The notes below the pieces were generated by a model. That model was not told the origin of the DNA, did no database searches, and was given only the letters and a program-made list of their open reading frames with translations. This document shows positions 34,604 through 43,235 of a stretch of DNA of 64,000 nt, piece by piece; the stretch's first letter is position 1; each line of letters opens with the position of its first letter. The stretch is from Chloroflexota bacterium (GTDB taxonomy: Bacteria; Chloroflexota; Dehalococcoidia; Bin125), in NCBI GenBank assembly GCA_028874365.1, contig JAPPJZ010000009.1, positions 31,340 through 95,339 on the forward strand, read 5' to 3'. The position numbers and the translations under genes are program-made.

Positions 34604-35833
34604 CTAGTTGCGGCCAGACGAGAAGCCGGGGCCGCGGCCCTTCTCCCAGATTTTCTGGCGCGCCAGGTTCTCGTCCAGATCAACTCCCCAGCCCGGCTTC
34701 GTGGGGAGTAGCAGGTGGCCGTCGACGATCTCGATCGGGCCACCGGTGATGTCGTCTTTCCAGGGGACGTCGTCGATGTCGATTTCCATGATGCGTACGT
34801 TGGGCACGCTGGCGCAGAGGTGCAGGGCGTGCATCGAAGCGAGGTGCGAATAGTAGTTGTGGGGCGCGACGTTGAGTTCATAGCTCTCGGCCAGCAGAGC
34901 TACGTCGCGAGAGCGCGAGAAGCCCTGCCAGCACACGTCGATCATCACGTTGTCCATGGACCGGTGGTGAAGGAAGGGCAGGTAGTCGCGGACCGTGTAC
35001 AGATTCTCGCCCGAGGTGATGGGCACCGTCGTCTGACTCCGTACGTCGGCCAGCGCCTCCGCGTCGTACATGTCGATTTCGACCCACATCATCTCGAGAT
35101 GTTCGATCGATTGACAGATCTGTCGTGCGGCCAGCGGCGTGCAGTTGAAGTTGATGTCGAGCGCGATCTGCACGTCGGGACCTGCGCCCGCCTTGAGCGC
35201 GCCAATGTACTCGGGAACGTGGCGCAGCACGGCCGGCGTGGTGTTGCTGTCGATGTTCTCGACATCCTGCTGCAGGCCGAAGGTGCGGGTTGGGTTTCCC
35301 GGGAAGAGGATGTTGGTCTTGAGCGCGTGGAAGCCCTTCGCTCGGACCTCCGCGCCAAGCGCCACAACGTCGCCCATCGTGCGCACGGGCGGGGCGCCGA
35401 CGACCCATTCGTCTCCGTTGTGCCAACGAATGCGATCGAAGTTGCGAGCCCGCGAGCTGCCGCAGTGCGACCAGTAGATCAGCTGCCGCTCCCGCGTGGG
35501 GCCGCCGAAGAGCGAGTAGACGGGGACGCCCAACGCCTTGCCTTTGATGTCCCAAAGCGCCAGCTCGACGCCGGCGATTGCCTTGGCGACGACGCCACCA
35601 GGGGACTGCCTGGCCATGCGGTACATGTCCCAGTAGCGAGCTTCGACGGCGAGCGGATCGCGGCCAATCAGGACGGGTTCGAGATCGTTGATTGTCCCCA
35701 CGATCCCATAGGGGGTGCGGCCGTCTGAGATTTCCCCGTACCCCGTGATTCCGTCCGATGTCCGAACCGCGACGAACTGCCACGGCCGCCAACCCGCATC
35801 GACGACAAACGTTTCAATCTCAGTGATCTTCAT
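34604..35833 (-). CDS. Enolase-superfamily acid-sugar dehydratase, tandem copy 2
   Basis: A 409-residue paralog that matches copy 1 closely along its full length, with the same KTN, ALDINFN, WVEIDMY, TSGENLY and APHNYYSH stretches. The N-terminus is MKITEIETFVVDAGWRP. The start is ATG 35833 with GGAG seven bases before it; a TTG four codons upstream was rejected. The paralogs differ most around residues 165-215 (the loop after the first base), which often sets substrate choice. The 27-base gap to copy 1 suggests one transcript. Confidence 0.85.
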   Translation of the reverse strand: MKITEIETFVVDAGWRPWQFVAVRTSDGITGYGEISDGRTPYGIVGTINDLEPVLIGRDPLAVEARYWDMYRMARQSPGGVVAKAIAGVELALWDIKGKALGVPVYSLFGGPTRERQLIYWSHCGSSRARNFDRIRWHNGDEWVVGAPPVRTMGDVVALGAEVRAKGFHALKTNILFPGNPTRTFGLQQDVENIDSNTTPAVLRHVPEYIGALKAGAGPDVQIALDINFNCTPLAARQICQSIEHLEMMWVEIDMYDAEALADVRSQTTVPITSGENLYTVRDYLPFLHHRSMDNVMIDVCWQGFSRSRDVALLAESYELNVAPHNYYSHLASMHALHLCASVPNVRIMEIDIDDVPWKDDITGGPIEIVDGHLLLPTKPGWGVDLDENLARQKIWEKGRGPGFSSGRN

Positions 35834-35985
35834 TGTCTGCTCCAACCGTCCCGTGCCTCAGCCGCAGGCTAGGGCCTGGCAGAATGGCTCCGATGATCCC
35901 ACGAAGCGCCGGTCCGCTCACCGCCACGCCGGTGAAGACGCGATGTTCGCACTAGCCTGAGCTCCCCGACCACGAGGAGACCCCC

Positions 35986-37383
35986 ATGCCTGATGCACTC
36001 TGGACACGCACCGCCGTGGAACTCGCCGCGCTGATTCGCGACCGCGAAGTCTCCAGCCGCGAAGTGGTCCAGGCCCACCTCGACCGCATCGCTGAGGTCA
36101 ACGGCCAGGTCAACGCGGTCACCCTGGTGCTCGAAGAGACGGCGCTGGCGGGCGCCGACGCCGCCGACCGCAGCGAGAACTCCGGTCCGCTGCACGGCGT
36201 CCCCTTCACCATCAAGGAGAACATCGACTGCGTTGGCTCGCCCACCACCTCAGGCATTCCGGCCCTGGCCGACGCCCTGCCGCCGAGCGATGCGCCGGTC
36301 GTCGAACGGATGAAGCGCGCCGGCGCGATTCCCCTCGCACGCACAAACCTGCCCGAGCTCGGTGGTCGCCTCGATACCGACAACCCGCTCCGCGGCCGCA
36401 CCTTCAACCCCTGGAACCCTGCCCTCACACCGGGCGGCTCGAGCGGCGGCGAGGCTGCAGCGTTGGCTACCGGCATGTCGCCGATCGGCTTGGGCAACGA
36501 CATTCTCGGCTCCCTGCGCAATCCCGCCTACTGCTGCGGCATCACCTCGCTCAAGCCCTCCGCCGGTCGCATCCCCTGCGTGCTCTCCATGGGGGTCGAC
36601 GCCGGGATGGCCGTGCAGGCGATGCTGGTTGAGGGCCCCATGGCGCGCTCCGTCGCCGATCTCCGCCTCGGCCTCTCCGTGCTCGCCGGCCGCGACGTTC
36701 GCGACCCGCGTTCCGTCGACGCCCCGCTCGAAGGCCCCGTACCGGCGCCACGAAGGGCCGCGCTGATCACCAATATCCCGGGATTCGAACTCCCGGCCGC
36801 GACGGTCGCCGAGATTCGCCGTGCCGGTGAGGTGCTCATCGCCGACGGTTGGAGCGTGGAGGAAGTCCAGGCGCCCGAGTTGGACCGCGTCAATCAGATC
36901 TGGTCCTACGTCATGGCCGCCGACATGGACGAACAAGCGCTCCAGGAACAGGAGGCTTTGGTCACCCCGCAGCTCGCTGCCCTCCATCGACAGATCAGCG
37001 AGCGCACCGCCTCCGCGCCGCTGGCCAACTCTGTCGTGCACGCAGAGCGTTCGCGTCTGAGCCGCGTGTGGTCTGAGTTCTTCGGCGCGTACCCAGTCGC
37101 CGTCGGGCCCACGTGGACCTGCTTGCCGTGGCCGATCGACTCGGATCTGGATCCCGAAACCGGCATGGACCTGACGCTCGGCACCGCGCACTTCATCAGC
37201 CCGGCCAACGTGCTGGGCCTACCCTCCGTCGCGCTGGCCACCGGCGTCGCGGACGGTCTGCCAACCGGCGTGCAGGTTTACGCCGACCGCTGGCGCGAAG
37301 ACCTCTGCCTCGCCGCCGCCGAACAGATCGAGACGGCAAGTCCGATGCCGACACCGATCGACCCGGTGCCCCTGGCGGACTGA
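35986..37383 (+). CDS. Amidase-signature family hydrolase
   Basis: A 465-residue amidase. The Ser-cisSer-Lys triad is visible: Lys in FTIKENID, cis-Ser in TPGGSSGGEAAAL and the nucleophile Ser in GNDILGSLRNPAYCCG, where the family usually has GTDIGGSIR. It opens cytosolic amide bonds, releasing ammonia or an amine. The family motif slightly deviates (ILG instead of IGG). GAGGAG lies seven bases before the ATG. It is divergent from the dehydratase pair, and downstream is the stub of another dehydratase. Confidence 0.85.
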   Translation: MPDALWTRTAVELAALIRDREVSSREVVQAHLDRIAEVNGQVNAVTLVLEETALAGADAADRSENSGPLHGVPFTIKENIDCVGSPTTSGIPALADALPPSDAPVVERMKRAGAIPLARTNLPELGGRLDTDNPLRGRTFNPWNPALTPGGSSGGEAAALATGMSPIGLGNDILGSLRNPAYCCGITSLKPSAGRIPCVLSMGVDAGMAVQAMLVEGPMARSVADLRLGLSVLAGRDVRDPRSVDAPLEGPVPAPRRAALITNIPGFELPAATVAEIRRAGEVLIADGWSVEEVQAPELDRVNQIWSYVMAADMDEQALQEQEALVTPQLAALHRQISERTASAPLANSVVHAERSRLSRVWSEFFGAYPVAVGPTWTCLPWPIDSDLDPETGMDLTLGTAHFISPANVLGLPSVALATGVADGLPTGVQVYADRWREDLCLAAAEQIETASPMPTPIDPVPLAD

Positions 37384-37432
37384 CGGGCCGGGCGGAGTCG
37401 ATGACGAACGTCTCGACCCCCGCAATCTCCAT
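37384..37432 (-). pseudogene. 5-prime stub of an enolase-superfamily dehydratase
   Basis: On the minus strand a ribosome site (GGAG, seven bases before) and an ATG (37432-37430) lead into about 17 codons reading MEIAGVETFVIDSARPV. This matches the starts of the two nearby dehydratases (MRITEIETFVVDAGWRP) at M, I, ETFV, D and RP. After this the frame runs into the end of the amidase gene (stop 37381-37383) and the similarity stops. It looks like a third dehydratase whose body was lost by deletion, with its 5-prime region left behind. The alternative is chance similarity, which is unlikely given the matching ribosome site. Confidence 0.6.
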
Positions 37433-37513
37433 TCGAATCTCCACTCGGTCGAAGCCTCTGCCGCAGGCGAGGCCGAGCCGTTCAGTTGCTAGATTTGTCA
37501 CGGAGGCTGTTGT

Positions 37514-39955
37514 GTGAACGATCAATCGGAGATGCTCTCTCCCTACCGAGTGCTTGATCTGACGAACGAGCGCGGGCATTTCGCCGGGAAGCTGCTCGCC
37601 GACCTCGGCGCCGATGTGATCAAGGTTGAGCCGCCTCACGGCGATCCGTCTCGAAAGCGAGCCCCCTTTGTCGACGACATTCCGGGCCCGGACCGCGGTC
37701 TCCGCTGGCTCGCCTGGAACACCAACAAGCGCAGCGTCACGATCGATCTGTCCGACTCGGCGGGACAACGCCTGTTTCTCCAGTTGGCGCAATCGGCTGA
37801 TTTCGTTGTGGAGTCGTTCGCGCCGGGACGCATGGACGAACTCGGTCTCGGCTATGACGTCCTTAGTAGGGCCAATCCCGGGCTGATCCTCGTTTCGATC
37901 TCACCCTTCGGTCAGACCGGGCCATATCGCGACTATCAGGCGACGGACATCGTCGCCTGGGCGATGAGCGGCAACATGTCCATCACGGGCGAATCGTCGC
38001 GGCCTCCTTCGCATATCAGCGACGACTGCCAGTCGTTCCTTCACGCGGGAGGAGATGCGGTGATTGGCGCATTGATTGCGTTGATCCAACGCGCCCGAAC
38101 CGGACGCGGTCAGCACGTCGATCTCTCGATCCAGGAAGCAACCGCACGAGGTCTGTACCAGATCAGCGGCAGCTGGGACATGACCGGACGCAATCTCGGT
38201 CGGGACGAGCGCCCCACTGTCGGCGGAGCCGACTTGCCCTGGACGTGGCGATGCCGCGATGGCTATGTGATCTGGCTGTGCGCCGCAGGACCGGGTGCCA
38301 GTCAGCGATTGAGCGGGCTGTTCGCGTGGCTTGATGAGATTGGCGAGGGACGCGAACTGCAATCGATCGACTGGGACCATCTGCCGCTCGACGAAATGTC
38401 GGCGACTGACTGGGAACCCCTCGGCCGGCTGTTTGCCGAACTGTTCATCAATCGAACCAAACACGAGCTCTACGAGGCAGCAACGCGACACAACTTTCTG
38501 CTCTACCCGTCTGCGACATCTGCCGACACGCTCGCCAACGCCCAGCTGCAGTCCCGAGAATTCTGGCGTGACGTCCATCATCCCGAAATAGGACGCACGG
38601 TCCGCTTTCCCGGCGCAATAGCCAAGTGTGATCGTCCGGTGCCGCCACAGACCCATCCTGCGCCGGCCCTCGGTCAACACAACGACGAGGTATTCGCCGA
38701 ACTAGCGAACACGCCCTCGCCGTCCAACGGCATCGTCCTCGGCTCGTCGGACGTCAAGCCGCTGGCCGGCATCAAGATCGCCGACTTCGGCTGGTTCATG
38801 GTCGGCCCGCTGACGATCAAGGCGTTCTCCGACTTCGGCGCTGATGTGATTCACGTCGAAAGCACCGCCCGACTCGACGCGCTGCGAATCGTTGGACCCT
38901 TCAAAGACGATGTGCCCGATCCGGAACGCTGTGGGGAGTATGCCCAGGTCCGCACCGGTGGTAGAACGATCAACGTCAACTTGGGGACCGAGGAAGGGAA
39001 GGAGATCGCCCGCCGACTTGTCAGATGGGCCGACATCGTCTTCGATAACTTCTCCGCCGGTGCCATGGATCGGATGGGCTTGGGCCGCGAGGCCCTGCGA
39101 AAGCTGAACCCAGACGTGATCGTGCTCAGTAGCAGCGGACAGGGCCAGGACGGCCCGCACGCTCACGGCAAGGGCGGCGGCGGACACTACGCCGCGCTCG
39201 CGGGATTCAATGAACTGACCGGATGGCCCGAGGGAGAACCCGGCTACCTCAGCGCTTACACCGACTTCATCGCCCCGCGTTTCAACATCCCGCTGCTAAT
39301 GTCCGCGCTCGATCATCGACGTCGCACCGGCGAAGGGCAGTGTTTTGATGTCTCGCAGTATGAGGCCGCGGTCCACTGGCTCACGCCTTCCATCCTCGAG
39401 TACACGATCAATCATCGGGTCCCGAATCGGAACAGCAACCGGCAGCCCGACGCTGCACCGCACGGAGCCTATCGCTGCGCCGACGACCGCTGGTGCGTGA
39501 TTGCGGTCACGGACGACGACGAGTGGCAATCGCTCGGCAGCGCGATGGAAGCGCCCGCGCTCGCCGATGATCCGCGTTTCGCTTCGCTCCAGGGACGCAA
39601 AACGAATGAAGACGAACTGGATCGGATTGTCGAGGAATGGACCAGTCAGCGAGACGCCTACGAGGTCATGGATCTGCTCCAGCGCCTCGGTGTCCCTGCC
39701 GGCGTGGTACAGACCGGCGAGGACCTGCTTGAGCACGACCCCCAGCTTCGCCACCGCAACTTCTATCAAGCCCTCGATCACCCAGTCATGGGCACCTATC
39801 GGGCGCCTCAGGCGTCGTTCCGGCTGTCAGATGCTCCGTGCGAACTACAGCGAGTACGGCTCTTCGGGGAGGACACCTACGAGGTGCTGAGCGAAGTGCT
39901 CGACTATAGCGACGCGGAGATCGAGCGATTCGCCCTGGCGGAAGCGCTCAAGTAG
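37514..39955 (+). CDS. Double-headed CaiB/BaiF CoA-transferase fusion
   Basis: An 813-residue protein with two complete family III CoA-transferase domains in tandem (about 9-395 and 413-813). Both carry the ADLGADVIKVE/SDFGADVIHVE and TGRGQ/TGEGQ marks. In the second domain the catalytic Asp is D584 (AYTDFIAP). In the first, the matching position is F175 (QSFLHAGG), so that half probably cannot form the acyl-enzyme. GTG 37514 is the start, with GGAGG seven bases before. CaiB enzymes work as interlocked dimers, so one chain may supply an active and an inactive half. It lies between the amidase and a GalD-like gene. Confidence 0.85.
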   Translation: MNDQSEMLSPYRVLDLTNERGHFAGKLLADLGADVIKVEPPHGDPSRKRAPFVDDIPGPDRGLRWLAWNTNKRSVTIDLSDSAGQRLFLQLAQSADFVVESFAPGRMDELGLGYDVLSRANPGLILVSISPFGQTGPYRDYQATDIVAWAMSGNMSITGESSRPPSHISDDCQSFLHAGGDAVIGALIALIQRARTGRGQHVDLSIQEATARGLYQISGSWDMTGRNLGRDERPTVGGADLPWTWRCRDGYVIWLCAAGPGASQRLSGLFAWLDEIGEGRELQSIDWDHLPLDEMSATDWEPLGRLFAELFINRTKHELYEAATRHNFLLYPSATSADTLANAQLQSREFWRDVHHPEIGRTVRFPGAIAKCDRPVPPQTHPAPALGQHNDEVFAELANTPSPSNGIVLGSSDVKPLAGIKIADFGWFMVGPLTIKAFSDFGADVIHVESTARLDALRIVGPFKDDVPDPERCGEYAQVRTGGRTINVNLGTEEGKEIARRLVRWADIVFDNFSAGAMDRMGLGREALRKLNPDVIVLSSSGQGQDGPHAHGKGGGGHYAALAGFNELTGWPEGEPGYLSAYTDFIAPRFNIPLLMSALDHRRRTGEGQCFDVSQYEAAVHWLTPSILEYTINHRVPNRNSNRQPDAAPHGAYRCADDRWCVIAVTDDDEWQSLGSAMEAPALADDPRFASLQGRKTNEDELDRIVEEWTSQRDAYEVMDLLQRLGVPAGVVQTGEDLLEHDPQLRHRNFYQALDHPVMGTYRAPQASFRLSDAPCELQRVRLFGEDTYEVLSEVLDYSDAEIERFALAEALK

Positions 39956-40018
39956 CGCTGACGCCGGATGAGTCGACCGCTAGCCTCGCCCAAACAGCGA
40001 TCTGCAAGGGACCGTTCC

Positions 40019-41191
40019 GTGAAAATCACCAAGATCAGCGCCATCCCCGCCTCACCGGGTACCACTGCCCATCCGATGTTCAACTTTCCGCCTTGGAACT
40101 ACGTCTTCGTCAAGGTCGAGACAGACGAGGGCATTGTCGGCTGGGGCGATGCGACCTGTGGGCCGACGGCGGTGGCCTCGTTGGTCGAGGAATACGGCGG
40201 CATGATTGTCGGCGAGGATCCTTTCCGCATCGAAGAGTTGTGGCAGACGATTCACCATCGCTACTTCACGCGCGGCGGTCCAATCCAGAACAGCGCCCAG
40301 GCCGGGATCGAGATGGCACTCTACGACATCAAGGGCAAGGCCCTGGGCGTGCCGGTCTACGAGCTACTGGGTGGCAAGATGCGCGACCTGATCTGGACCT
40401 ATGGCCGCTGGGATGGTCCGTCGCCTGAGAGCGCGGCCGAGTTCGCCCTGAGTCAACTCGAGCGCGGCTTCACTGCGCTCAAAGGCGATCCGTTCGACCA
40501 TCGCGGCCTGTTCATTTCCTACGAGGCCGAGAAGAAGGCGATCGACACACTCGCCGCTGTACGCGATGCGGTCGGCTTCGAGGTCGAGTTGCTAGTCGAG
40601 GTGCACGGCCGGTTGACGCCGGCCGAGGCGATCAGGATTGGCAACGAGATGGAGCAATATCGGCCCTTTGTGTACGAGGAGCCGGTGCCGTTCGAGAACA
40701 TCGACGCGATGGAGCAGGTGGCGCGGGGAACCAACATCCCGATCGCGACCGGCGAGCGCATCTACAGCCCGTTCACCTATTTCGACCTGCTGCAGCGGCA
40801 GATCGTGGCGATGATCCAGCCGGACATGATCCAGACGGGCGGGATCGGACAGATGAAGCGCATCGCGGCATTGGCCGAGGCGCAGTACGTGGGCGTCCAG
40901 CCGCATGCGATCCATGGACCGATGGAGGTGCTGGCCGCGCTGCACGTCGATGCTTCAATCCCGAACTTCAAGATCCACGAGGGCGGGATGCGCCCCTGGT
41001 TCCAGGACGCCTGCATCGGCGAACTGCCGACTCACAAGGACGGTTTCTACTCGGTGCCCGAGGCGCCGGGTCTGGGCGCGGCGATCGACGAGGACTGGCT
41101 GGCGGCGCATCCGCCGCATCCGGAGCCGGGCTGGGCGCCTCTGCTGGGCACGATGCCGTCCAAGCAGTTCAGCAAAGTCGCGTCGCCCTGA
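40019..41191 (+). CDS. Galactonate-dehydratase-like enolase superfamily protein
   Basis: A 390-residue enzyme read from GTG 40019 (AAGGG eight bases before). It resembles the D-galactonate/mannonate dehydratase branch: base-region FTALKGDPF, metal ligands in VEVHGRL, VYEEPVPFEN and IATGERIY, and the second catalytic His in QPHAIHGPM. The first metal site is Glu (E-V-H-G-R) where GalD has Asp, as in some family members. The chain ends with PHPEPGWAPLLG. It is close to the ABC importer module B downstream and likely handles an imported acid sugar. Confidence 0.85.
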   Translation: MKITKISAIPASPGTTAHPMFNFPPWNYVFVKVETDEGIVGWGDATCGPTAVASLVEEYGGMIVGEDPFRIEELWQTIHHRYFTRGGPIQNSAQAGIEMALYDIKGKALGVPVYELLGGKMRDLIWTYGRWDGPSPESAAEFALSQLERGFTALKGDPFDHRGLFISYEAEKKAIDTLAAVRDAVGFEVELLVEVHGRLTPAEAIRIGNEMEQYRPFVYEEPVPFENIDAMEQVARGTNIPIATGERIYSPFTYFDLLQRQIVAMIQPDMIQTGGIGQMKRIAALAEAQYVGVQPHAIHGPMEVLAALHVDASIPNFKIHEGGMRPWFQDACIGELPTHKDGFYSVPEAPGLGAAIDEDWLAAHPPHPEPGWAPLLGTMPSKQFSKVASP

Positions 41192-41195
41192 ATCG

Positions 41196-41224
41196 TTGAA
41201 TTTCATTCGGCGAATCGCCATAAT
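41196..41224 (+). promoter_or_regulatory. Promoter of module B first binding protein
   Basis: TTGAAT, 17-base spacer, CATAAT. It lies five bases after the stop of the GalD-like gene. The leader is about 50 bases and includes GCATGCGAATG (41229-41239), a 10-base match to the leader of module A. Confidence 0.75.
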
Positions 41225-41283
41225 GCGCGCATGCGAATGGCCGTGCCCTATCAGGTGCTCGGCTCGGACGGAAGGTACCTCCC

Positions 41284-43122
41284 ATGGCAGAGCGAAACTA
41301 CTGGACCCGAATGCAGCGACACCAGATGTCGCGGCGTGGCCTGTTGAAGGCGAGCGCTCGCGCCGGCGTTGGCGCGGCGGGGCTGGCGCTGGTCGGCTGC
41401 GGCGATGACGACGACGACGATGGGCAGCAGGCCGCTGCCCAGGTCCAGCAGCAGCAGGATCAGGTCGAGCAGCAGGCCGAGCAGCAGGCGATGCAGCAGC
41501 AGCAACAAGCTGCGACGGCCCAAGAGCAGCAGGAACAGCAGGAGGCCGTCGCGCAGGCGCAGGCACAGCAAGCTGGCGGACCAAAGTACGGTGGCATGGT
41601 CCAGATCTGGGGAGAAGATGGCGGTCTGTTTGACCCAGCCGTGACGATCCATGGTGGCACTGACGCCTCGATCTTCCAGTGCTTCGATTTCATCAACTAC
41701 ATGGATGCGGGCAACGAGATTACCGACGCGATGGCCGAATTGCCGGAGATCGTTGACGAACTCAACTTCATCTACCAGATCAAGCCCGACGTCTATTGGC
41801 AGGACCTGCCGCCGCTGAACGGCCGTCAGTTCACTGCGGACGACGCGGTGTTCGGCTACGAGCGGTTTGGCCAGGACAACCCGGAGTTCGTCTACAAGGA
41901 CCGCTATGTGCTGGTCGATAGTTTCACGGCGGTCGACGAGTTGACGATGCACGTCACGGCCTCTGAGCCGTTCGCGCCACTGTTGGTCGCGATGTCCGAA
42001 ACCGGCGCGCTGATGGTCGCGCGCGACATCGTTGACCAGTTCGGCGATGCCGAAGTCTCTAGCAATCCCGATCTCGTCGTCGGCACTGGCTCGATGATGC
42101 TGGACTCGCGTGAGCCCGATGTCGAGACCGTGCTCAAACGCAACCCCAACTACTATCGCCCCGCCCATGACGGCGGCAAACTGCCCTACTTCGACGGATA
42201 CAACATCATCTGGGGTCTCGACGACGCGAATAGGATCGCGCAGTACATCGCCGGCAACCTCGACTTCCACCACCTGCAGTGGTACGGCGAGCTGAGAGAC
42301 ATCGAAACGATCCGCGCCGAAGCGGGTGAAGACTCGATCGTCGCGGTACCCAACCCCGTCGCCTTCGGTCTGGCGACCCACATTCATGTCAACCGTGAGC
42401 CCTACACCGACCCCCGGGTCCGCCTGGCGCTCCACCATGCGGTCAACCGGCCGGCGATTATCGCCACCACCCTGGGCGCCGGCACCATCGGCGGTCCGGT
42501 CGCCGAGACGATCGCTCCCTACGGCTGGGGCATCGACGAACTGTCGCAGTGGCCGGGCTACCGCTCGGATGCCGAACGCGAAGAAGACCTGGCTGAGGGC
42601 CGCAAGCTGCTCGAAGCAAGCGGCTACGATCCGTCGACGGTTCCCCCGATGGAGGTCTGGGACTGGGCCTCCGACCAGGGCCAGGTACTGCAGCAGAACT
42701 TCCGCGAGATCGGCTACGAGGTTGAGATCCTGGAGCAAACGACCAACGACTGCCTGGCCGCCCGCCAGAACCACGAGTTCTCGATGATCACCCTCGGCCA
42801 GCAGGCCGCCGCCGACCCGGACCTGCTCTACAACGACCTCCACACCGGGGCCGGGCAGAACTATGGCGAGTTCTCCGATCCAGAGATCGACGAAATGCTC
42901 GTCAAGGGCCGCACCACGTTCGGCACCGAGAACCGCAAGGCAATTTACGACGAGATCCAGACCAAATTGCTCGAAGAGCACGCGCCGCGTCTGTGGTGGC
43001 ACTGGAGCTTGCCGACTGTCGGTCACCGCCCCTGGCTTCAAGGGTTCCGGGCCACGCCCGGTATTACGCCAACCAATCAAGTCATGAACGAGTGCTGGTT
43101 CGACGAGACTCGGACGATCTAG
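41284..43122 (+). CDS. Tat lipoprotein, ABC substrate-binding protein family 5 (module B, first)
   Basis: A 612-residue binding protein. Twin-arginine MSRRGLLKAS, lipobox LVGC with C39, an Asp run, a Gln-rich linker (residues about 47-97), then the family 5 domain from about residue 100 (GPKYGGMVQIWGEDGG, ADDAVFGYERFG, DPRVRLALHHAVNR). It shares long blocks with the next gene, so the two are recent paralogs within one importer. It probably presents two related ligands to the same permeases. Confidence 0.9.
   Translation: MAERNYWTRMQRHQMSRRGLLKASARAGVGAAGLALVGCGDDDDDDGQQAAAQVQQQQDQVEQQAEQQAMQQQQQAATAQEQQEQQEAVAQAQAQQAGGPKYGGMVQIWGEDGGLFDPAVTIHGGTDASIFQCFDFINYMDAGNEITDAMAELPEIVDELNFIYQIKPDVYWQDLPPLNGRQFTADDAVFGYERFGQDNPEFVYKDRYVLVDSFTAVDELTMHVTASEPFAPLLVAMSETGALMVARDIVDQFGDAEVSSNPDLVVGTGSMMLDSREPDVETVLKRNPNYYRPAHDGGKLPYFDGYNIIWGLDDANRIAQYIAGNLDFHHLQWYGELRDIETIRAEAGEDSIVAVPNPVAFGLATHIHVNREPYTDPRVRLALHHAVNRPAIIATTLGAGTIGGPVAETIAPYGWGIDELSQWPGYRSDAEREEDLAEGRKLLEASGYDPSTVPPMEVWDWASDQGQVLQQNFREIGYEVEILEQTTNDCLAARQNHEFSMITLGQQAAADPDLLYNDLHTGAGQNYGEFSDPEIDEMLVKGRTTFGTENRKAIYDEIQTKLLEEHAPRLWWHWSLPTVGHRPWLQGFRATPGITPTNQVMNECWFDETRTI
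41422..41574 (+). repeat. Gln-rich linker tract (module B first binding protein)
   Basis: CAG/CAA-rich codons for residues 47-97, with Ala, Glu and Asp between and short Gln runs up to five. The tail AVAQAQAQ is shared with the next gene. Confidence 0.8.
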
Positions 43123-43142
43123 GTAGCGACTTCCGAGGCGCG

Positions 43143-43171
43143 TTGAAAGCCTGACCGCGGATCGGCATACT
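43143..43171 (+). promoter_or_regulatory. Promoter of module B second binding protein
   Basis: TTGAAA, 17-base spacer, CATACT, in the 113-base gap between the two binding-protein genes. Transcription would start about 43178, just before a strong leader hairpin. Confidence 0.7.
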
Positions 43172-43189
43172 ACGCGCACTTGTTGCGAG

Positions 43190-43217
43190 GGCCCCGCCCC
43201 TATTCAGGGGCGGAGCC
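43190..43217 (+). promoter_or_regulatory. Leader hairpin before second binding protein of module B
   Basis: An 11-position stem with one mismatch (GGCCCCGCCCC with GGGGCGGAGCC) and a 6-base loop. It ends 18 bases before the ATG at 43236, next to the AGAGG ribosome site. It could act as a terminator for the upstream gene or as an RNA stabiliser or attenuator. Confidence 0.5.
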
Positions 43218-43235
43218 TTTGGGAAAGAGGGACCT

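Noticed and set aside
41251..43179. A 642-residue open frame on the minus strand opposite the first module B binding protein
   Set aside because: It is an antisense shadow of a GC-rich gene with biased third positions. It reads through the promoter and Gln tract and shows no recognisable domain, while the plus-strand gene is clearly real.
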